From: Brienomyrus brachyistius
Lineage: Eukaryota; Chordata; Actinopteri; Osteoglossiformes; Mormyridae
Assembly (NCBI RefSeq): GCF_023856365.1
Contig: NW_026042403.1
Location: 362,324-426,323, forward strand
Length of the DNA: 64,000 bases
Reading direction: 5' to 3'
Of this stretch, positions 10,087 through 20,532 are shown piece by piece; position 1 is the stretch's first letter, and each line of letters opens with the position of its first letter. Under the pieces are notes generated by a model. That model made no database searches, was not told the origin of the DNA, and worked only from the letters and a program-made list of their open reading frames with translations. Made by a program: the position numbers and the translations under genes.

Positions 10087-10126
10087 ATGCTCCTCTTCAT
10101 CCTCTTCTTCACTGATGGGCCTCCAG
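10087..10126 (+). CDS. Leader (signal-peptide) exon, plus strand (unit 1)
   Basis: ATG followed by a short hydrophobic leader, MLLFILFFTDGPP, then G and the donor ccag/gtgagg. The exon ends in phase 1, matching the phase-1 start of the Ig exon at 3939 (joint codon GGT, then ADSV). The preceding acagatctgaggtcagcg and aggctcctctg recur upstream of the inverted leader at 11377, so this is a family exon. No Ig exon follows it within this unit; the next downstream Ig exon in the same orientation is in the next unit (20533), about 10 kb away. The leader is weak and short, so function is uncertain. Confidence 0.55.
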
Positions 10127-11224
10127 GTGAGGATCACTTACTCTGGGACTCCACCATTCAGCGTAGTTAAGATGAAGATACATTTTGCACAATATACTTA
10201 CTACATCTGTTTGTTTATATTCATATTGTTCCATGAAGTTTGATCACTTCCCGATTATAGTCTGTGGTGGTAGCATGTTGACCGACTGATTTTAGAATTG
10301 ACTGCAGTCTTCTTTGTGTCCACTATGTGGCAGCAGTATAAAGGAAATATCTTATTCTGTCACAGCTGCTGGTGTGTGTAAAAATTCACATACTCTGATA
10401 ACAAGTAATTCTGCCTCCAACTGTTTGTCAGGGATCTGGGCAGGAATGAATTACATGCCGACTGTACATACAACAGAGATAGGCTCCTGGGAGAACTTTG
10501 CCAGAAGTTGAAACACGACTTTAAGAATGACACTGATACAGAGTACTCAGCTGTTTGGTTGAAACTAAATCTTGGTCTGGATTTTTACATTCTGGACCTG
10601 AACTACCCACTGCTGCACTGACCCCCACCTTCTTCTTTTTTTTTCCCTTTGTCCTGTCCGGCAGCTTTAGCAGAATCATGGTCTGAATGCACTGCTGTGA
10701 CAAACATGTTTGCTTTACCATGAGGGGTTCTATAAACTCTGTATAGGCCTCTCATGTTGATCGATTTCATTTTTTAAATTTAAAAAATTTATTTATTTCA
10801 TTTTTAACCCGTAAAGTATTGCAGTGGGTGAGCTGGCCGAAGAGGATGGACAGATTAGGAGGGAAAAAAAGAAGGAAAAAGAAGAAAGGAGCAAGTGAGA
10901 TGAAATGAAAGTTTTTAGCGGGTGTCTCTAACTTTGCTCTGCCATTGCATGCACACCACTTCCAGGGCCAGCCTTGCTCTCACGCTGATATACTGTCAGA
11001 TTATGCACATCTTATATGTTGTTTTAACCCTTAGCGTATTAGTAAAGGCTGTTTTGTACTTACTTGATGTGATGGTCCACTTTACTGTGGCCTTGAGCCA
11101 CATTAGAAATTTATTTCTGATATATTTAACTTAATCCTCATTTTTCTTTTGCCCATGAGCACGAAACAGCTAAATAATTAGCATGATGCAGAAGTTATTC
11201 TCAGACAGGCACTTAATCTAAAAA
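10127..11224. other. No gene recognised between the two facing leader exons
   Basis: Contains a polypyrimidine tract at 10630-10648, a purine-rich stretch at 10855-10890 and A/T tracts near 10770-10806. The plus frame 10922-11134 is hydrophobic but has no start context or family match. Counterparts are 26732-27828 and 52543-53648. Unit 2 carries a SINE-head-like ggcggcatggtgatgcagtg at 27411-27430 where units 1 and 3 read acccgtaaagtattgcagtg. Confidence 0.55.
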
Positions 11225-11335
11225 GCAGAAATGTCATCATACACGATGTGAGGGTGAGACTGCAGACACACTGTGTGCTGCATACAGAGGGTCTGACCTC
11301 AGGCCTTTGTGTCAGTTGTTATTATGTTTGATTTG
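11225..11335 (-). repeat. Receptor-family intron-1 remnant, copy C, minus strand (unit 1)
   Basis: Reverse complement carries the gaggtcagaccctctgtat, agcacacagtg and tctcaccctcacat motifs of copies A and B. It lies directly downstream (minus strand) of the inverted leader exon, which identifies the repeat as intron 1. Confidence 0.6.
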
Positions 11336-11345
11336 TGATTCTCAC

Positions 11346-11377
11346 CTGGAGGCCCATCAGCGGATGAAGAGGAGCAT
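11346..11377 (-). pseudogene. Leader exon, minus strand, with 8-bp deletion (unit 1)
   Basis: Reverse complement reads atgctcctcttcatccgctg followed by atgggcctccag/gtgag. It equals the plus-strand leader at 10087 less 8 bases, so the frame becomes MLLFIR-stop. The 5' flank (cagatctgaggtcagtgaga) also matches. It is a broken first exon of a second, inverted family member, of which only intron copy C is recognisable. Confidence 0.65.
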
Positions 11378-11762
11378 CAGAGGAGCCTTATGTGTGTCTC
11401 ACTGACCTCAGATCTGCGCAGACTGGCACTTACTTCCTGATTCTCCATAACTTTGCTGTTTCTCTGTCTTTATCTGTTACTCAGGAGTCCTGAAGTCCAA
11501 TGAAAAATCCGCTTTCTCCTGTCTATTTGGCTGATACAAGTTCTGCTCACTTCTGCTTGGGTTGCATGGATCACCAGCCACTTGTCACCAACTAACAGAC
11601 CACAGCCTACCTGACCAATGTCATAACTGGTGCACCTAGGTATAAAATTTAGTCTCACTGTCTCCAAAAAAGGTCACTGTCTGGAACCCCATGGAACCAC
11701 ATTTTTGATTCCTTAGGCAATTTTTACACTATGTGACAAACAAAAACAACACACAAGTTTGT

Positions 11763-12160
11763 CTCAACACAGGCTCCATAGTCAAGAAAGCACAGCAGCA
11801 CCTCTACTTTCAGCGGAAGCTGAGAAAAGTCCATCTCCCATCCTCACAACATTTTACTGGGGAACTACTGAGAGCATCCTGAGCAGCTGCATCACGGTCT
11901 GATTTGGGAACTGCCTCGCCTCAGATCATAAGACCAGCGGATAGTGAGGATAGCTGAGAAGATTATTAGAGTCTCTCTCCCCTCCATCATGGACATTCAC
12001 ATCACACGCTCCATCCGCAAAGCCACCAACATTGTGGATGACCGCACCCACCCCTCACATAATCTTTTCACTCTGGCATCTGGAAAAGCATTCAGGCCTC
12101 CACAACCAGACTCAGAAACATGGCGCCTGACTACTGAACTCTCAGGGACTGATCTGATAC
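11763..12160 (+). pseudogene. LINE (CR1/L2-type) ORF2 C-terminal fragment (unit 1, longest copy)
   Basis: In pieces of three frames: TGSIVKKAQQHLYFQRKLRK, then ESILSSCITV-stop-FGNC, then RIAEKIIRVSLPSIMDIHIT, RSIRKATNIVDDRTHPSHNL and FTLASGKAFR. This is the C-terminal region after the reverse transcriptase in common fish LINEs of the CR1/L2 group. It has stops and frameshifts and only the last part of the element. Unit 1 keeps about 150 bp on the left that units 2 and 3 have lost. Confidence 0.75.
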
Positions 12161-12164
12161 CACA

Positions 12165-12770
12165 CACAACACACACACACACACAGCTGTGTAATTATAT
12201 CTTCGTGGGGACTCTCCATTCATTTCTATGGGGAAAACTGTAATCCCAACATGACAACTTTAACCCCTACCAACCCCTAACCTTAACCATATGTAACCAA
12301 ACCAAAAACAAGACTTTTGGCATTTTTAGTTTTTTGACTGTATTTACAGATCTTTGTGAGTACCTGAAAATGCCCCCCAAAACATCAAAATAACAGGTTT
12401 TTGTCACATTGTGGGGGACATTTGGTCCCCACAATGTAATATACACCTAATCCACACACACACACAGAGTAGGTATTTGAATCTTTGTGGGGATTCTCCA
12501 TTCATTTGTATGGGCGTAACCCCAATCCTAACTATGGGAACCTTAAACATTGCAGTAGTTACCAAGCAGTAACAGTAAGCAACCAAATAAAATGCAAGAC
12601 TTTTTGAATTATTCCTTTGGCTGCATTCAAAGAATTTAATAAAATTCAGTATCTTCTTACTTTCGGGAACGAAAACATGTCCCTACAAAGTCAAAATAAC
12701 ATGTTTTTATAGCACTATGTACATAACCACCCACCCAAACGCGCGCACACACACACACACAAACAGGCCT
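12165..12770. repeat. CA-microsatellite and hairpin repeat block (unit 1)
   Basis: Three CA runs (about 12165-12186, 12450-12467, 12745-12763) separate two diverged copies of ggggactctccattcatttc/tatggggaaaactg (from 12206, and 12488). Between them is a near-perfect hairpin, cattgtggggga...tccccacaatg (12407-12436). Probably a MITE-like dispersed repeat; no coding potential. Confidence 0.55.
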
Positions 12771-13300
12771 ACCTACAGTATACCCTCCATAGATTACTGA
12801 ATGAAATATCTGTAAAGCAGTTATTATGGCATGGCGTTTGGTTTGAACATGCAGTTTTTAAGAATATTGCGCTAATTCTAAACGAAAGACTGCACTAATT
12901 CTAAAATAGCTATATAAGAACTTTATTTACCATTAAATAAATTATAAATCAAACCAAAATTTAGTCTCTCAAAAAACTTGTATATGACATATCTTTGTTC
13001 ACATTATGAGAAATTAAAAACACCAGGACACAGAATGTGAATAACAAGAACTATAGTGTTCTTTCTCAAAAGCGTACCTACCAACGTGGCTAAAATGCTA
13101 ATTGCGTTCGTCAGCTATGGAAAAAAAACAGCGGGGCACCCCAAACATCGCGGTATTACGCATTACCGTAATACTGCGTAGCAAAGACATAATGTCATAA
13201 AAAAATTACAGTCAGTATTTATAGACAGAACTGCGTGGTTTCCCATTGACAAGTAGATACATGGTTTACGGGCTTGAAGGCGGTTAGATCAACAAATCCA
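12771..13300. other. No gene; contains a short palindrome
   Basis: A+T-rich spacer. At 13150-13180 an inverted repeat GTATTACG/CGTAATAC with a 6-base loop lies in cgcggtattacgcattaccg/taatactgcg. Counterparts are 29234-29763 and 55046-55575; loop and flanks vary by one or two bases. Confidence 0.5.
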
Positions 13301-13510
13301 ATCACGCTCAGCCAAAACAAGCACGAGCTAAACATACTACTATTGATTGGTTCACCTTCAAATTCGTCCCGCCCTGACAATTAATTCTCGTTTTCATTCG
13401 TTGAAAATGGCGTCAGTACATATCTTCATCCTTTCGACCAATGAAAAATTTCGCTGGTTTCCATAGAAACAAAATCAGTGCAGTTTGAACATAAACTTTC
13501 TGACAGAGCG
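13301..13510 (+). promoter_or_regulatory. CCAAT/RFX X-box promoter (unit 1)
   Basis: Contains the perfect palindromic X-box GTTTCCATAGAAAC at 13457-13470, 40 bp before an ATG. Upstream are several CCAAT boxes in both directions (aatccaatcacg, gattggttc, gaccaatgaa), a cgtcccgccc GC box and a CRE-like ggcgtcag. There is no TATA box. X-boxes bind RFX factors and are typical of ciliary and testis genes; MHC class II promoters use a related but differently ordered set. I infer a real, or recently real, promoter. Confidence 0.6.
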
Positions 13511-13521
13511 ATGGCGCAGCG
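13511..13521 (+). CDS. Candidate first coding micro-exon, MAQR- (unit 1)
   Basis: ATGGCGCAGCG followed by a consensus donor, g/gtgagaag, 40 bp after the X-box. It gives Met-Ala-Gln and two bases of a fourth codon (phase 2). The gene it belongs to is not recognised. The following 640 bp have several possible acceptors, but none joins unambiguously to a known protein. Confidence 0.45.
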
Positions 13522-14159
13522 GTGAGAAGCATCTCTTCCTATGTTTCTTGCTATTTCTTCAGATTATGTTTTGTTAGCATAGTTAATTATATATTTCATT
13601 GTATGTCGTGATATAGTTCATGCAAATATTGCCGCAAAATATAATTGAAATATATTTAAAATTAGTAGCTTAAACTGTAGATGCTGTGGCCATTTTTCGT
13701 AATGTGATTGTTTATATTTAAATTGTAAGAGAAAATAATTGTGTTAAACTTAAAAACAACAAGCCTTATGGTTGATATGATTGGTTTTACTCATCCGGTC
13801 TGTCGTAATGCGTTTCATCTGAAGATGTTATTCTGAAAAGAGCCCCTATACGTTTACTTTTTAAATGTCCCATGTTGTTGAAGTAAGATTAACCGTTTGC
13901 TGGGTTCATTACCATGGCGATGTTATAACGTACCGAAGCAGCGTCCTGATTTCGCCAGCGTTACTGTATAGGTTGTGAAACAGTTTTAGCAATTTGGCCG
14001 CTTCTATCGGAGTAGCCTCGATGCCACGAGCAGCCAATGAAGGCTCCATCCCTTTCCATAGGCATTCTTGGTGAATAGCATTTAGCAAATGTCTGGAGTA
14101 CGTTGAAAATACACAGTGTCTAGTTTGGCTTTGAGAGTATCACAGACGGCTAGTTAATT
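13522..14159. other. Intron-like spacer after the micro-exon
   Basis: A+T-rich, with a second, imperfect X-box-like attaccatggcgat at 13908-13921 and acceptor-like sites at about 13958, 13982 and 14145 (gagtatcacag). No exon established. Counterparts are 29985-30622 and 55799-56434. Confidence 0.5.
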
Positions 14160-14504
14160 ATGTTAACCAGAATGAAAATTCCGAAAGCTGTTTCCTGGAC
14201 CAACGACCAGCACTGGGGAGCCTGGGACCTGTGGGACGAGGTGATCGACTGGGGAGAGAGGAAAGGTTTGGAGGAGTGCTCACCAGCGACACCCCCCACT
14301 GTCCAGGCTGGGGAGGTTATGGGGGGACTGGGAGGTGTGACGGACTGGTGTAAGGGAGGGGAGGGTGTGAGAGTGATAGGCAATGCTGGCATTGTTTCTG
14401 AGACTCTTCAGAGAGGAAACTGGCGGTGTAGAGATAGATGTGGGTCTGGTATAGATAGAAGATGTAGAAGTGGTGGAAAATTAATATTAAAGTTGAGCTT
14501 GTAG
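14160..14504 (+). CDS. Unidentified 114-codon ORF, possible exon (unit 1)
   Basis: Frame MLTRMKIPKAVSWTNDQHWG, AWDLWDEVIDWGERKGLEEC, then glycine-rich sequence with DWCKGGEGVRVIGNAGIV and a basic, cysteine-containing end. I do not recognise it. It is tryptophan-rich at the start and looks coding there. It may be an internal or terminal exon of the gene started at 13511, read after ttaaccag/a at 14169-14171. The opposite strand has a proline-rich frame over the same bases, so the coding strand is not certain. The frame is identical in three units, but so is most neighbouring non-coding DNA. Confidence 0.35.
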   Translation: MLTRMKIPKAVSWTNDQHWGAWDLWDEVIDWGERKGLEECSPATPPTVQAGEVMGGLGGVTDWCKGGEGVRVIGNAGIVSETLQRGNWRCRDRCGSGIDRRCRSGGKLILKLSL

Positions 14505-14661
14505 AGCTCTTGACACAGAGAAGAGCCAAAATACAAGGAAGATGAAGCTGTGGTTCTTCTGCTGCTGTTTGGGGAACATTAAATGTTTGAAACAGTATCA
14601 AAGATAATGAATTAAGTGTGCTAAATTTTGAGATGTATAGTGGAATGTTTATTAATAATTG

Positions 14662-15960
14662 TTAATGTGGCGCCCCTGAACCCCCTCGGTTGGCCGCCCC
14701 TGCCGGTTGTGTGGGGTCGGGGATGAGGACTAATCGGGGCCAGTCGGGGATCTGGCCCCGGTGCCGGGGGGGGCCCACTCCTGCACGCCCTTATTGCTCC
14801 CCTGGGCCGGACACCACATTTCATACAACACTAGAGCTTTGAGGGGCAGTGGGGAGGTTTTACTTGCACATTAGACACCACATGACACTAGGGCTGAGGA
14901 GGTGGGTATAGGCAGGTGGGGTTCTGCCGTCTGCCAGCGGTGGGGTGCCCGTGCCTCGACTGTTCACCTGCTTTTTGCACTTTAGTTATATACACAGTCC
15001 ATGCTACATTAGGGCCTTGGGGTGCAGGGAGGGGGATGGGGGACTCTGCCATCTGCCAGTGGTGGGGCCCTCATACTCGATCTGCACCCACTAATTTTAA
15101 TGCATTGTAGACATAAACACACAACTCTCTCACACTTGTACATGCACACTTCACATTAACATGGGACGGGGAATCAGTGGGGGCTGAGAGGTCCCCCCTA
15201 ACTCTCTGTCTCTGGCCCTGCGCGTGTGGGGTGGCCCGGCAGGTAGAAGACGGCTCTGGCCGGTGTGGGCCGTCTCCTCTTGTGGGCTGCGGGCTGGGTG
15301 GTCCTTGGCTCTGCTGCGCCGTGGTGGGGCCCTGGCAGGCGGTCCGGGGTATCTAGGGATGCTCTGAGCCCTTCTAGGCGAATTGTAGGGTTCGGTCTGG
15401 GCTGGGCGGGGGGTCTGCCGCTCCCCAGTTGACGCAGGTCCGCTCCTGGGTGGTGGGGGGGGGGGGGTGCACTTTGTTTGTATGGGTCTCCCTTAGATCA
15501 TCCTGCAGTGTCGGGGAGGGGGGGGACGTGCCGGGTCGCTACAGTGGGCGGTGATCCGTCCTGCCGGGGAGCGGGCTGGGGGGACCGTCCGCCAGGGGAG
15601 TGTTCCCGGTTGATGGGGCCCTTTGGCCCTGGACCCGCTTCCCTCGGTGGAGGGCTTGCGGGAGGGACTGGGGGGCTCGCTGTCTGTCCCCCCTCTGCGG
15701 ACCTCCTTTTACAGGGGTTGGGCCCCCCTTAGTCCCTCGTAGGCTCCCTCTCGGGTTGGGCGGGTGGTTGTCTTGTGGACATATGGCCATAGGCCGTGTG
15801 TTTCTTATGGTTGTTTGTACTCTGTATTCCCCTACACTTTATTTTCTCCATCCCACCATTACATCTCCAGCCCGCTGTTCCTGGGAAAAGCCACCTGCCA
15901 ATCATCCTTGGAGCAGCAGCCATTCTCAGGATCTCCTACATCACAGATCACCTAATAAAC
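14662..15960. repeat. GC-rich dispersed repeat of unknown class (unit 1)
   Basis: A 1.3-kb block that switches sharply from A+T-rich flanks to G/C-rich sequence at gtggcgcccctgaacccc. It has strong strand asymmetry (G-rich on plus) and G-runs at 14764-14772 and 15456-15467. Internal near-repeats ggttctgccgtctgccagcg (14920) and gactctgccatctgccagtg (15042) suggest duplicated modules. Overlapping 60- to 178-codon frames on both strands result from the base composition. The right part reads like the 3' end of a transcribed repeat (acctaataaacac at 15950). No transposase or reverse transcriptase seen. Confidence 0.55.
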
Positions 15961-16639
15961 ACAGGACCTGTCGACGACTGGAGAAAAGGAGAAACGCTGA
16001 AGCACACTGGGCATTTTGGAAGCATTTCATCATAATAAATTACCTTTGCCTTTACAGTTTCTGTGTACAGTTTCATTATAGTAAATTGCACTTAGTTGTG
16101 ATTACTCAGTTACAAAGACAATGGGTCACTCTATAATGGGTGATGGTATGCTTTTAGCTGTGCTTCCACAGGTTGTATCTGCCTTAGTAAATGACTAAAT
16201 GTCTTTTTCACAAATGATTTTGATTATGTTTGTAGAATTAAATTAAAGGTAAACCTGTACATTGGTTAAAATAACATCTGACTGCTACAATAATACATCA
16301 TACAGCGTTTTTTGTACTAATGTGCTACCTTGAGACATTCAGGTTGTATAATAAACAATTTTAATAAGAATTGTGTTAAGTAATTAACTTTCAAAATCTA
16401 TCAATACCATGCAAAAGTGTAAAGTCAAATTTATGAGATACTTATTACAATAAACGGAAGTAGTCTGTACCCATTTAAAGAGGCTTTACATCGTACAGCT
16501 TCTTATACTGGTCTGGTTGGTGGGTATAAAGGATCTATTAGAAATCTTCCTCCTCCAAATGTATCATATCATTTCATGAGTTTTGGTAGAGTGGGGGTAG
16601 CAGGATAATAATAGGATTTACTGGTTATTTTTAAACAAA
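15961..16639. other. No gene recognised; end of unit 1
   Basis: A+T-rich sequence up to the unit boundary. The junction ggttatttttaaacaaagag at 16623-16642 is where the 3.19-kb tail is missing. Counterparts before the tail are 32424-33094 and 58236-58902. Confidence 0.6.
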
Positions 16640-16754
16640 GAGGAAGTACACAGTCCAACCAGGTACTATATTGAAATGCTAACAAGTTTTTAAATATTTT
16701 TATTCAAGTGACTTTAAGTCTGGATAATGTTTTTAATGGTTGGCAACGTGTGTA

Positions 16755-17639
16755 TTACTGTATAATTAAATAATTAAACTTCTGAAATGGCCGCTCAGTG
16801 CAGGAGGAGGCTGCAAACCTGAAGAGGCACACAACCGTATGGGTGGGGCAGGGGATCAATGGTGTGAGGTAGAGGACCAGGGCAGTGGGATTGCAGTGGC
16901 ACAAGGGCAACCGTGTGGTCATCATGGGCTCCTCCAATGGCAGCTTCAGGTAAGTCGCTCTGGTAAACCCCGTTAGACTCCAGTGAAGTGAGTGAGGCTG
17001 CAGCGCAACACTGGAGGGGACACATGTGGGCTCAGGGGCCCACGTGACTGTAGCAGAGGAAGGGATCTCTAGCTGATGTGGAGGTACAGGCCCAGTGGCA
17101 GTAAGGGGTGGGCAGTCAGCTGCAGAGGCTGCGGGGCCAGCGGCCCCACTGTACACATGGACCGCAGGGAATCTCAGCATGTTGTGCCCAAAGTCCAGCA
17201 CACATGCCGTGCTCCGGGGGAAATTCAGGCCCAGGATGGAGGGATCGAGCATGTCAGCCATCCACATAGTTACTATTCACAACTAAACCCCCCATGTCAA
17301 AAGGGAACAACCCCGTCCCTCTTAAAGGGGCCAGGTCACCAGTCATTGTTCTCACCTGCACCAATGTCAGTTCTAGACAGTGTCTGGTCTCACCAGGGTT
17401 GCAGTGGAACCTGTATGGACTAGGGCAGTACATGCGACTCACATCACTATGGTGGGTATGTGACAGAAGTTGCCTCTGTGAGTCCAATCCGTAGTCACCA
17501 CCTCTGCAGCAGGTGGCAGCAGGGCCACCTCCCCGGTGTCACCAAGGAAGTTCCGGAAATTAACCTTGTTGGCCCACATCTTCCCGGCTATGCGTGCCCT
17601 TGGCGGAACCCTGGGTGGCGGTGAACTTGGGACACTGTC
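16755..17639 (-). pseudogene. Decayed Ty3/gypsy-like Pol fragment (unit 2)
   Basis: Counterpart of the fragment at 116-1000, with an identical 170-codon frame (17267 down to 16755) carrying the ILGL and VLDFG motifs. Confidence 0.5.
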
Positions 17640-18198
17640 TGAGGATTGAGGGGTGGGGGGGGGTGCTGCTGCCTGTCAGCCTACAGGCAGTCTGCATCCA
17701 GGAAGTAAACCTGAGGGCCTGGGTCCTCCAAGCCCTTTGGCGTTTACAGCTTGGTTGATTTCTCCCGCCTCGTTCCCCGCCACCTCGCTGCCCACAATTT
17801 CTCTCTCCAAAGCCAGTTCCAGGGCCTCGTCTAGGGACGCAGAGGGGTTGACTGTGTCTGAATGTGAGCTCTGTACTGATAGAGCCATGTGAGCACAGAC
17901 ACGCCTACACAACCCCTTGATATCATTAAGCAGGATGCAGAGAGACTCATTTGACTCAATCCCTGCACCTATTGTTTAACTGAGAGGGCAGAAGTCCTCA
18001 CACTGCCCACAGCGATTCTGCAGGGTACTGACCAGTGTCTCATCCAGGGGCTCAAGCAACCAGCAGTGTACACCTCAGAAAAGCATGTGTGACAACCCTG
18101 AGGACCTGCTCGCATACCACAATGGTATCCCATCTCCCCTTGCTCTTTGAAGGGGTACAACCCATCCAGTATAGTTATCACTGGGCTATCACAATGTC

Positions 18199-18318
18199 AT
18201 CACAATACTAAAGACTGAAACAAAGCCGTGAGGTCAGACCCTCTGTATACAGCACACAGTCTCACCCTCACATCCTGTATGACCACATTTCTGCTGTTCA
18301 CATGGCAATTCTCCAGCT
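18199..18318 (+). repeat. Receptor-family intron-1 remnant, copy A (unit 2)
   Basis: Counterpart of 1606-1725 with the same core motifs and no leader exon upstream. Confidence 0.58.
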
Positions 18319-19033
18319 TCCTTTGCCCTACAATGGACTGACGACCTGTTGAAGGTCTACCTCACTTTACACTTTGCCCATGTCTTGTGTGTATACCCTG
18401 TCCGATCCTAACGTGTATTTAGTGTGTGTAAATCTCTCACTGCATCTGCATTTCGCAGTTCAGCTTCTGACAACATTGTGTTTCCCATCTGTGTATTTGG
18501 GTTCGGTGCTTGTTGGGTGCCTGTCGTGGTCCTTCTATTTACAATTGTACGCAGGGCATGCTGGGATATGCGCCCCGCCGGTGTTACACTAGTATAAAAA
18601 AAGGAATCTGGTCGAGTTTGTTCATTGACCAAATTTTGTTTTTGCGAACCAAATTGTTTGTAGGCCAAAGCATTTGTGAATTGCAAGCACTACTGTACTA
18701 ATGATAAATTGGTATGAAAAAATGGAGACAATTTCTGAGACACCAGAGCGATCCGTGTACTGTAATATTTATCTTATCAATAACACAGTAAAAATACACA
18801 TTAGCGCCAATTCATCTTCTTTATTCATCATGAATATTTTAATTCATTAATGCAGGAGTCTGTGATAAATCGCTATCAGCATTTGGTTTATAATGGCCAA
18901 TTAATGATAACTAAAAAGAAACAGAGAGACTAAAGACACAACTTTCAACCATGATATGAGTGCTGTTGCTGCATAATTTGTCCACCAGGGGTCACAGCGC
19001 AACCCCCATCTCGGCAAGATGGATGACTTGAAA

Positions 19034-20239
19034 TATGTTTCTATATCAAGTTGAATTATTTTTATTTCTATAGCACATTTAAAAACAATCTATGTTGTGC
19101 CAAAGTGCTGTAGGTCAAAATAATATAAATATATAGTAAAAGTAGAGACATTGGCCAATGTTACACAATGTTACACAAAAAATAATCAGAATCAGACTGT
19201 GGTTTATTGCCAAGTAGGTTGACCCTACAAGGAATTCTTTTTGGTATAATGGTGCTCCATGGAAAAACAAGACTAAGCAACAACCAAGTTCAAAAAACAG
19301 TGCAAAAGTTATACAATAATCTAGTAATAAATATAAAATCACTATAAATGTTAAATACATGATGTGCAAAGCAGAATAGTCAGATTAAATAGATAAATAA
19401 AATGTATTCCTGTGTGTGCAGGGTCAGTACAGAGATGCATCTAATAAGAAGCGGTGTAAGGCTGAATTAGCTCCGAGACGGACTGGGGACCTATGCCATG
19501 TATCGCCTTAGAAAGAAATAAGAAATCTTTAAACTGTATTCTCAGAAATTCTCAAAACTTAACAGGTAGCCAATGCAATGTAGCCAACACAGGGGAAATT
19601 TGGTGTCTAATTTTTGTTGAGAGCCTGGTAGCACCGTTTTGAACAAGGAGTAGTCAGAATAAAGATGCTTCTGGTAAACCTGGGTACAGAGAACGGCAGT
19701 AACCCAATCAGGATAAAAGCAGGAGTAACTCTCCAGGTCTTTGGCTGAAAGGTGTGGTTTAAGCCAGGCTATTGAACTCAGCTGACAGAAACACCCCTTC
19801 ACAACAGCATTTATTTGATTATCAAACTCAGTGATGAATCAAAGATGACACCAAGATTTTTATTATGTGACTGGAGGTTTTCTGAATGAGGCCCTAATTG
19901 TTCTCTGAGATCATGAACAGTGACCAAAACTCATTACCTCTGTCTTGTTTTCATTAATCTGGACGAAAGTCATTGCTGTCCTGTTCTTAATATCCTCCAG
20001 ACAGTTAGAAAGGGCCACCAGAGAGCAGCAGTCACCAGGTTTTAATGGCAGATATGGCTGCGTATCACCAGCATAGCAATGATATTTTACATAATAACGT
20101 TCACAAATAGAGCGCAAAGGAAACATGTATAGAGGGAATATGAGAGGGCCTGTATCACAGGACTGGATATGTTTACAAGTAAGGCCATAGTACTTAAGGG
20201 GTGTGGCCATCCCACACAGTGACAAGCCCATTCATTCAC
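19034..20239 (-). pseudogene. L2-like LINE fragment (unit 2)
   Basis: Same truncated element as at 2440-3645, including the YAGD change at the catalytic box. One residue differs in the thumb-region frame (DYS for DYT). Confidence 0.8.
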
Positions 20240-20532
20240 CTCATCTAGGCCTTTTACTAGGGATTTAAGGTCCTGGTTTTCCTCTCAGACCCTAGAACAC
20301 ACTGCCAGGCTCAGATTCCCGATCCCACATCCTGCTGAAGCCCTTCCCAAGATCAGACACTAGTTTTGTTTTCCTTGTTCTTATAGTAAAATGATGGTCT
20401 TTGACTTTTATACATCATCACTGTTCTGTTAATTACACATGACCTAATCTAAGTATTACACAAACCAAGCATAATTACTTAGAGATGTCATAAGATGGAA
20501 AATCCTTATTCAGTTAATTATTTTCCCCACAG

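Larger units (their letters stand above)
1..16639 (+). repeat. Tandem array unit 1 (16.6 kb)
   Basis: First complete copy of a large tandem repeat. Its opening bases gaggaagtacacagtccaac recur at 16640, 36290 and 62079, and the order of elements after each start is the same. Unit 1 is the shortest copy because it goes directly from ctggttattttt to aaacaaagaggaag, without the 3.19-kb tail of units 2 and 3. It alone keeps 151 bp of a LINE fragment (about 11717-11870) and alone lacks a 10-bp segment after 8194. The unit start is arbitrary, since it coincides with the window edge; the array probably continues to the left. Confidence 0.95.

Noticed and set aside
10630..10890. Polypyrimidine and polypurine tracts as regulatory elements
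   Set aside because: Common low-complexity DNA with no associated exon or motif.
13301..13521. MHC class II-type S-X-Y promoter
   Set aside because: The CCAAT box lies upstream of the X-box and the spacing and X2 site do not fit; an RFX-type ciliary X-box is the simpler reading.
14150..14601. Proline-rich minus-strand frames opposite the Trp-rich ORF
   Set aside because: No start, splice or family evidence; likely the complement of a possible coding frame, although the strand is not fully settled.
15600..16136. 178-codon plus-strand ORF in the GC-rich block
   Set aside because: It overlaps open frames on both strands, has biased composition, and is shortened in unit 2 by a single base change (about 32432) with no sign of constraint.
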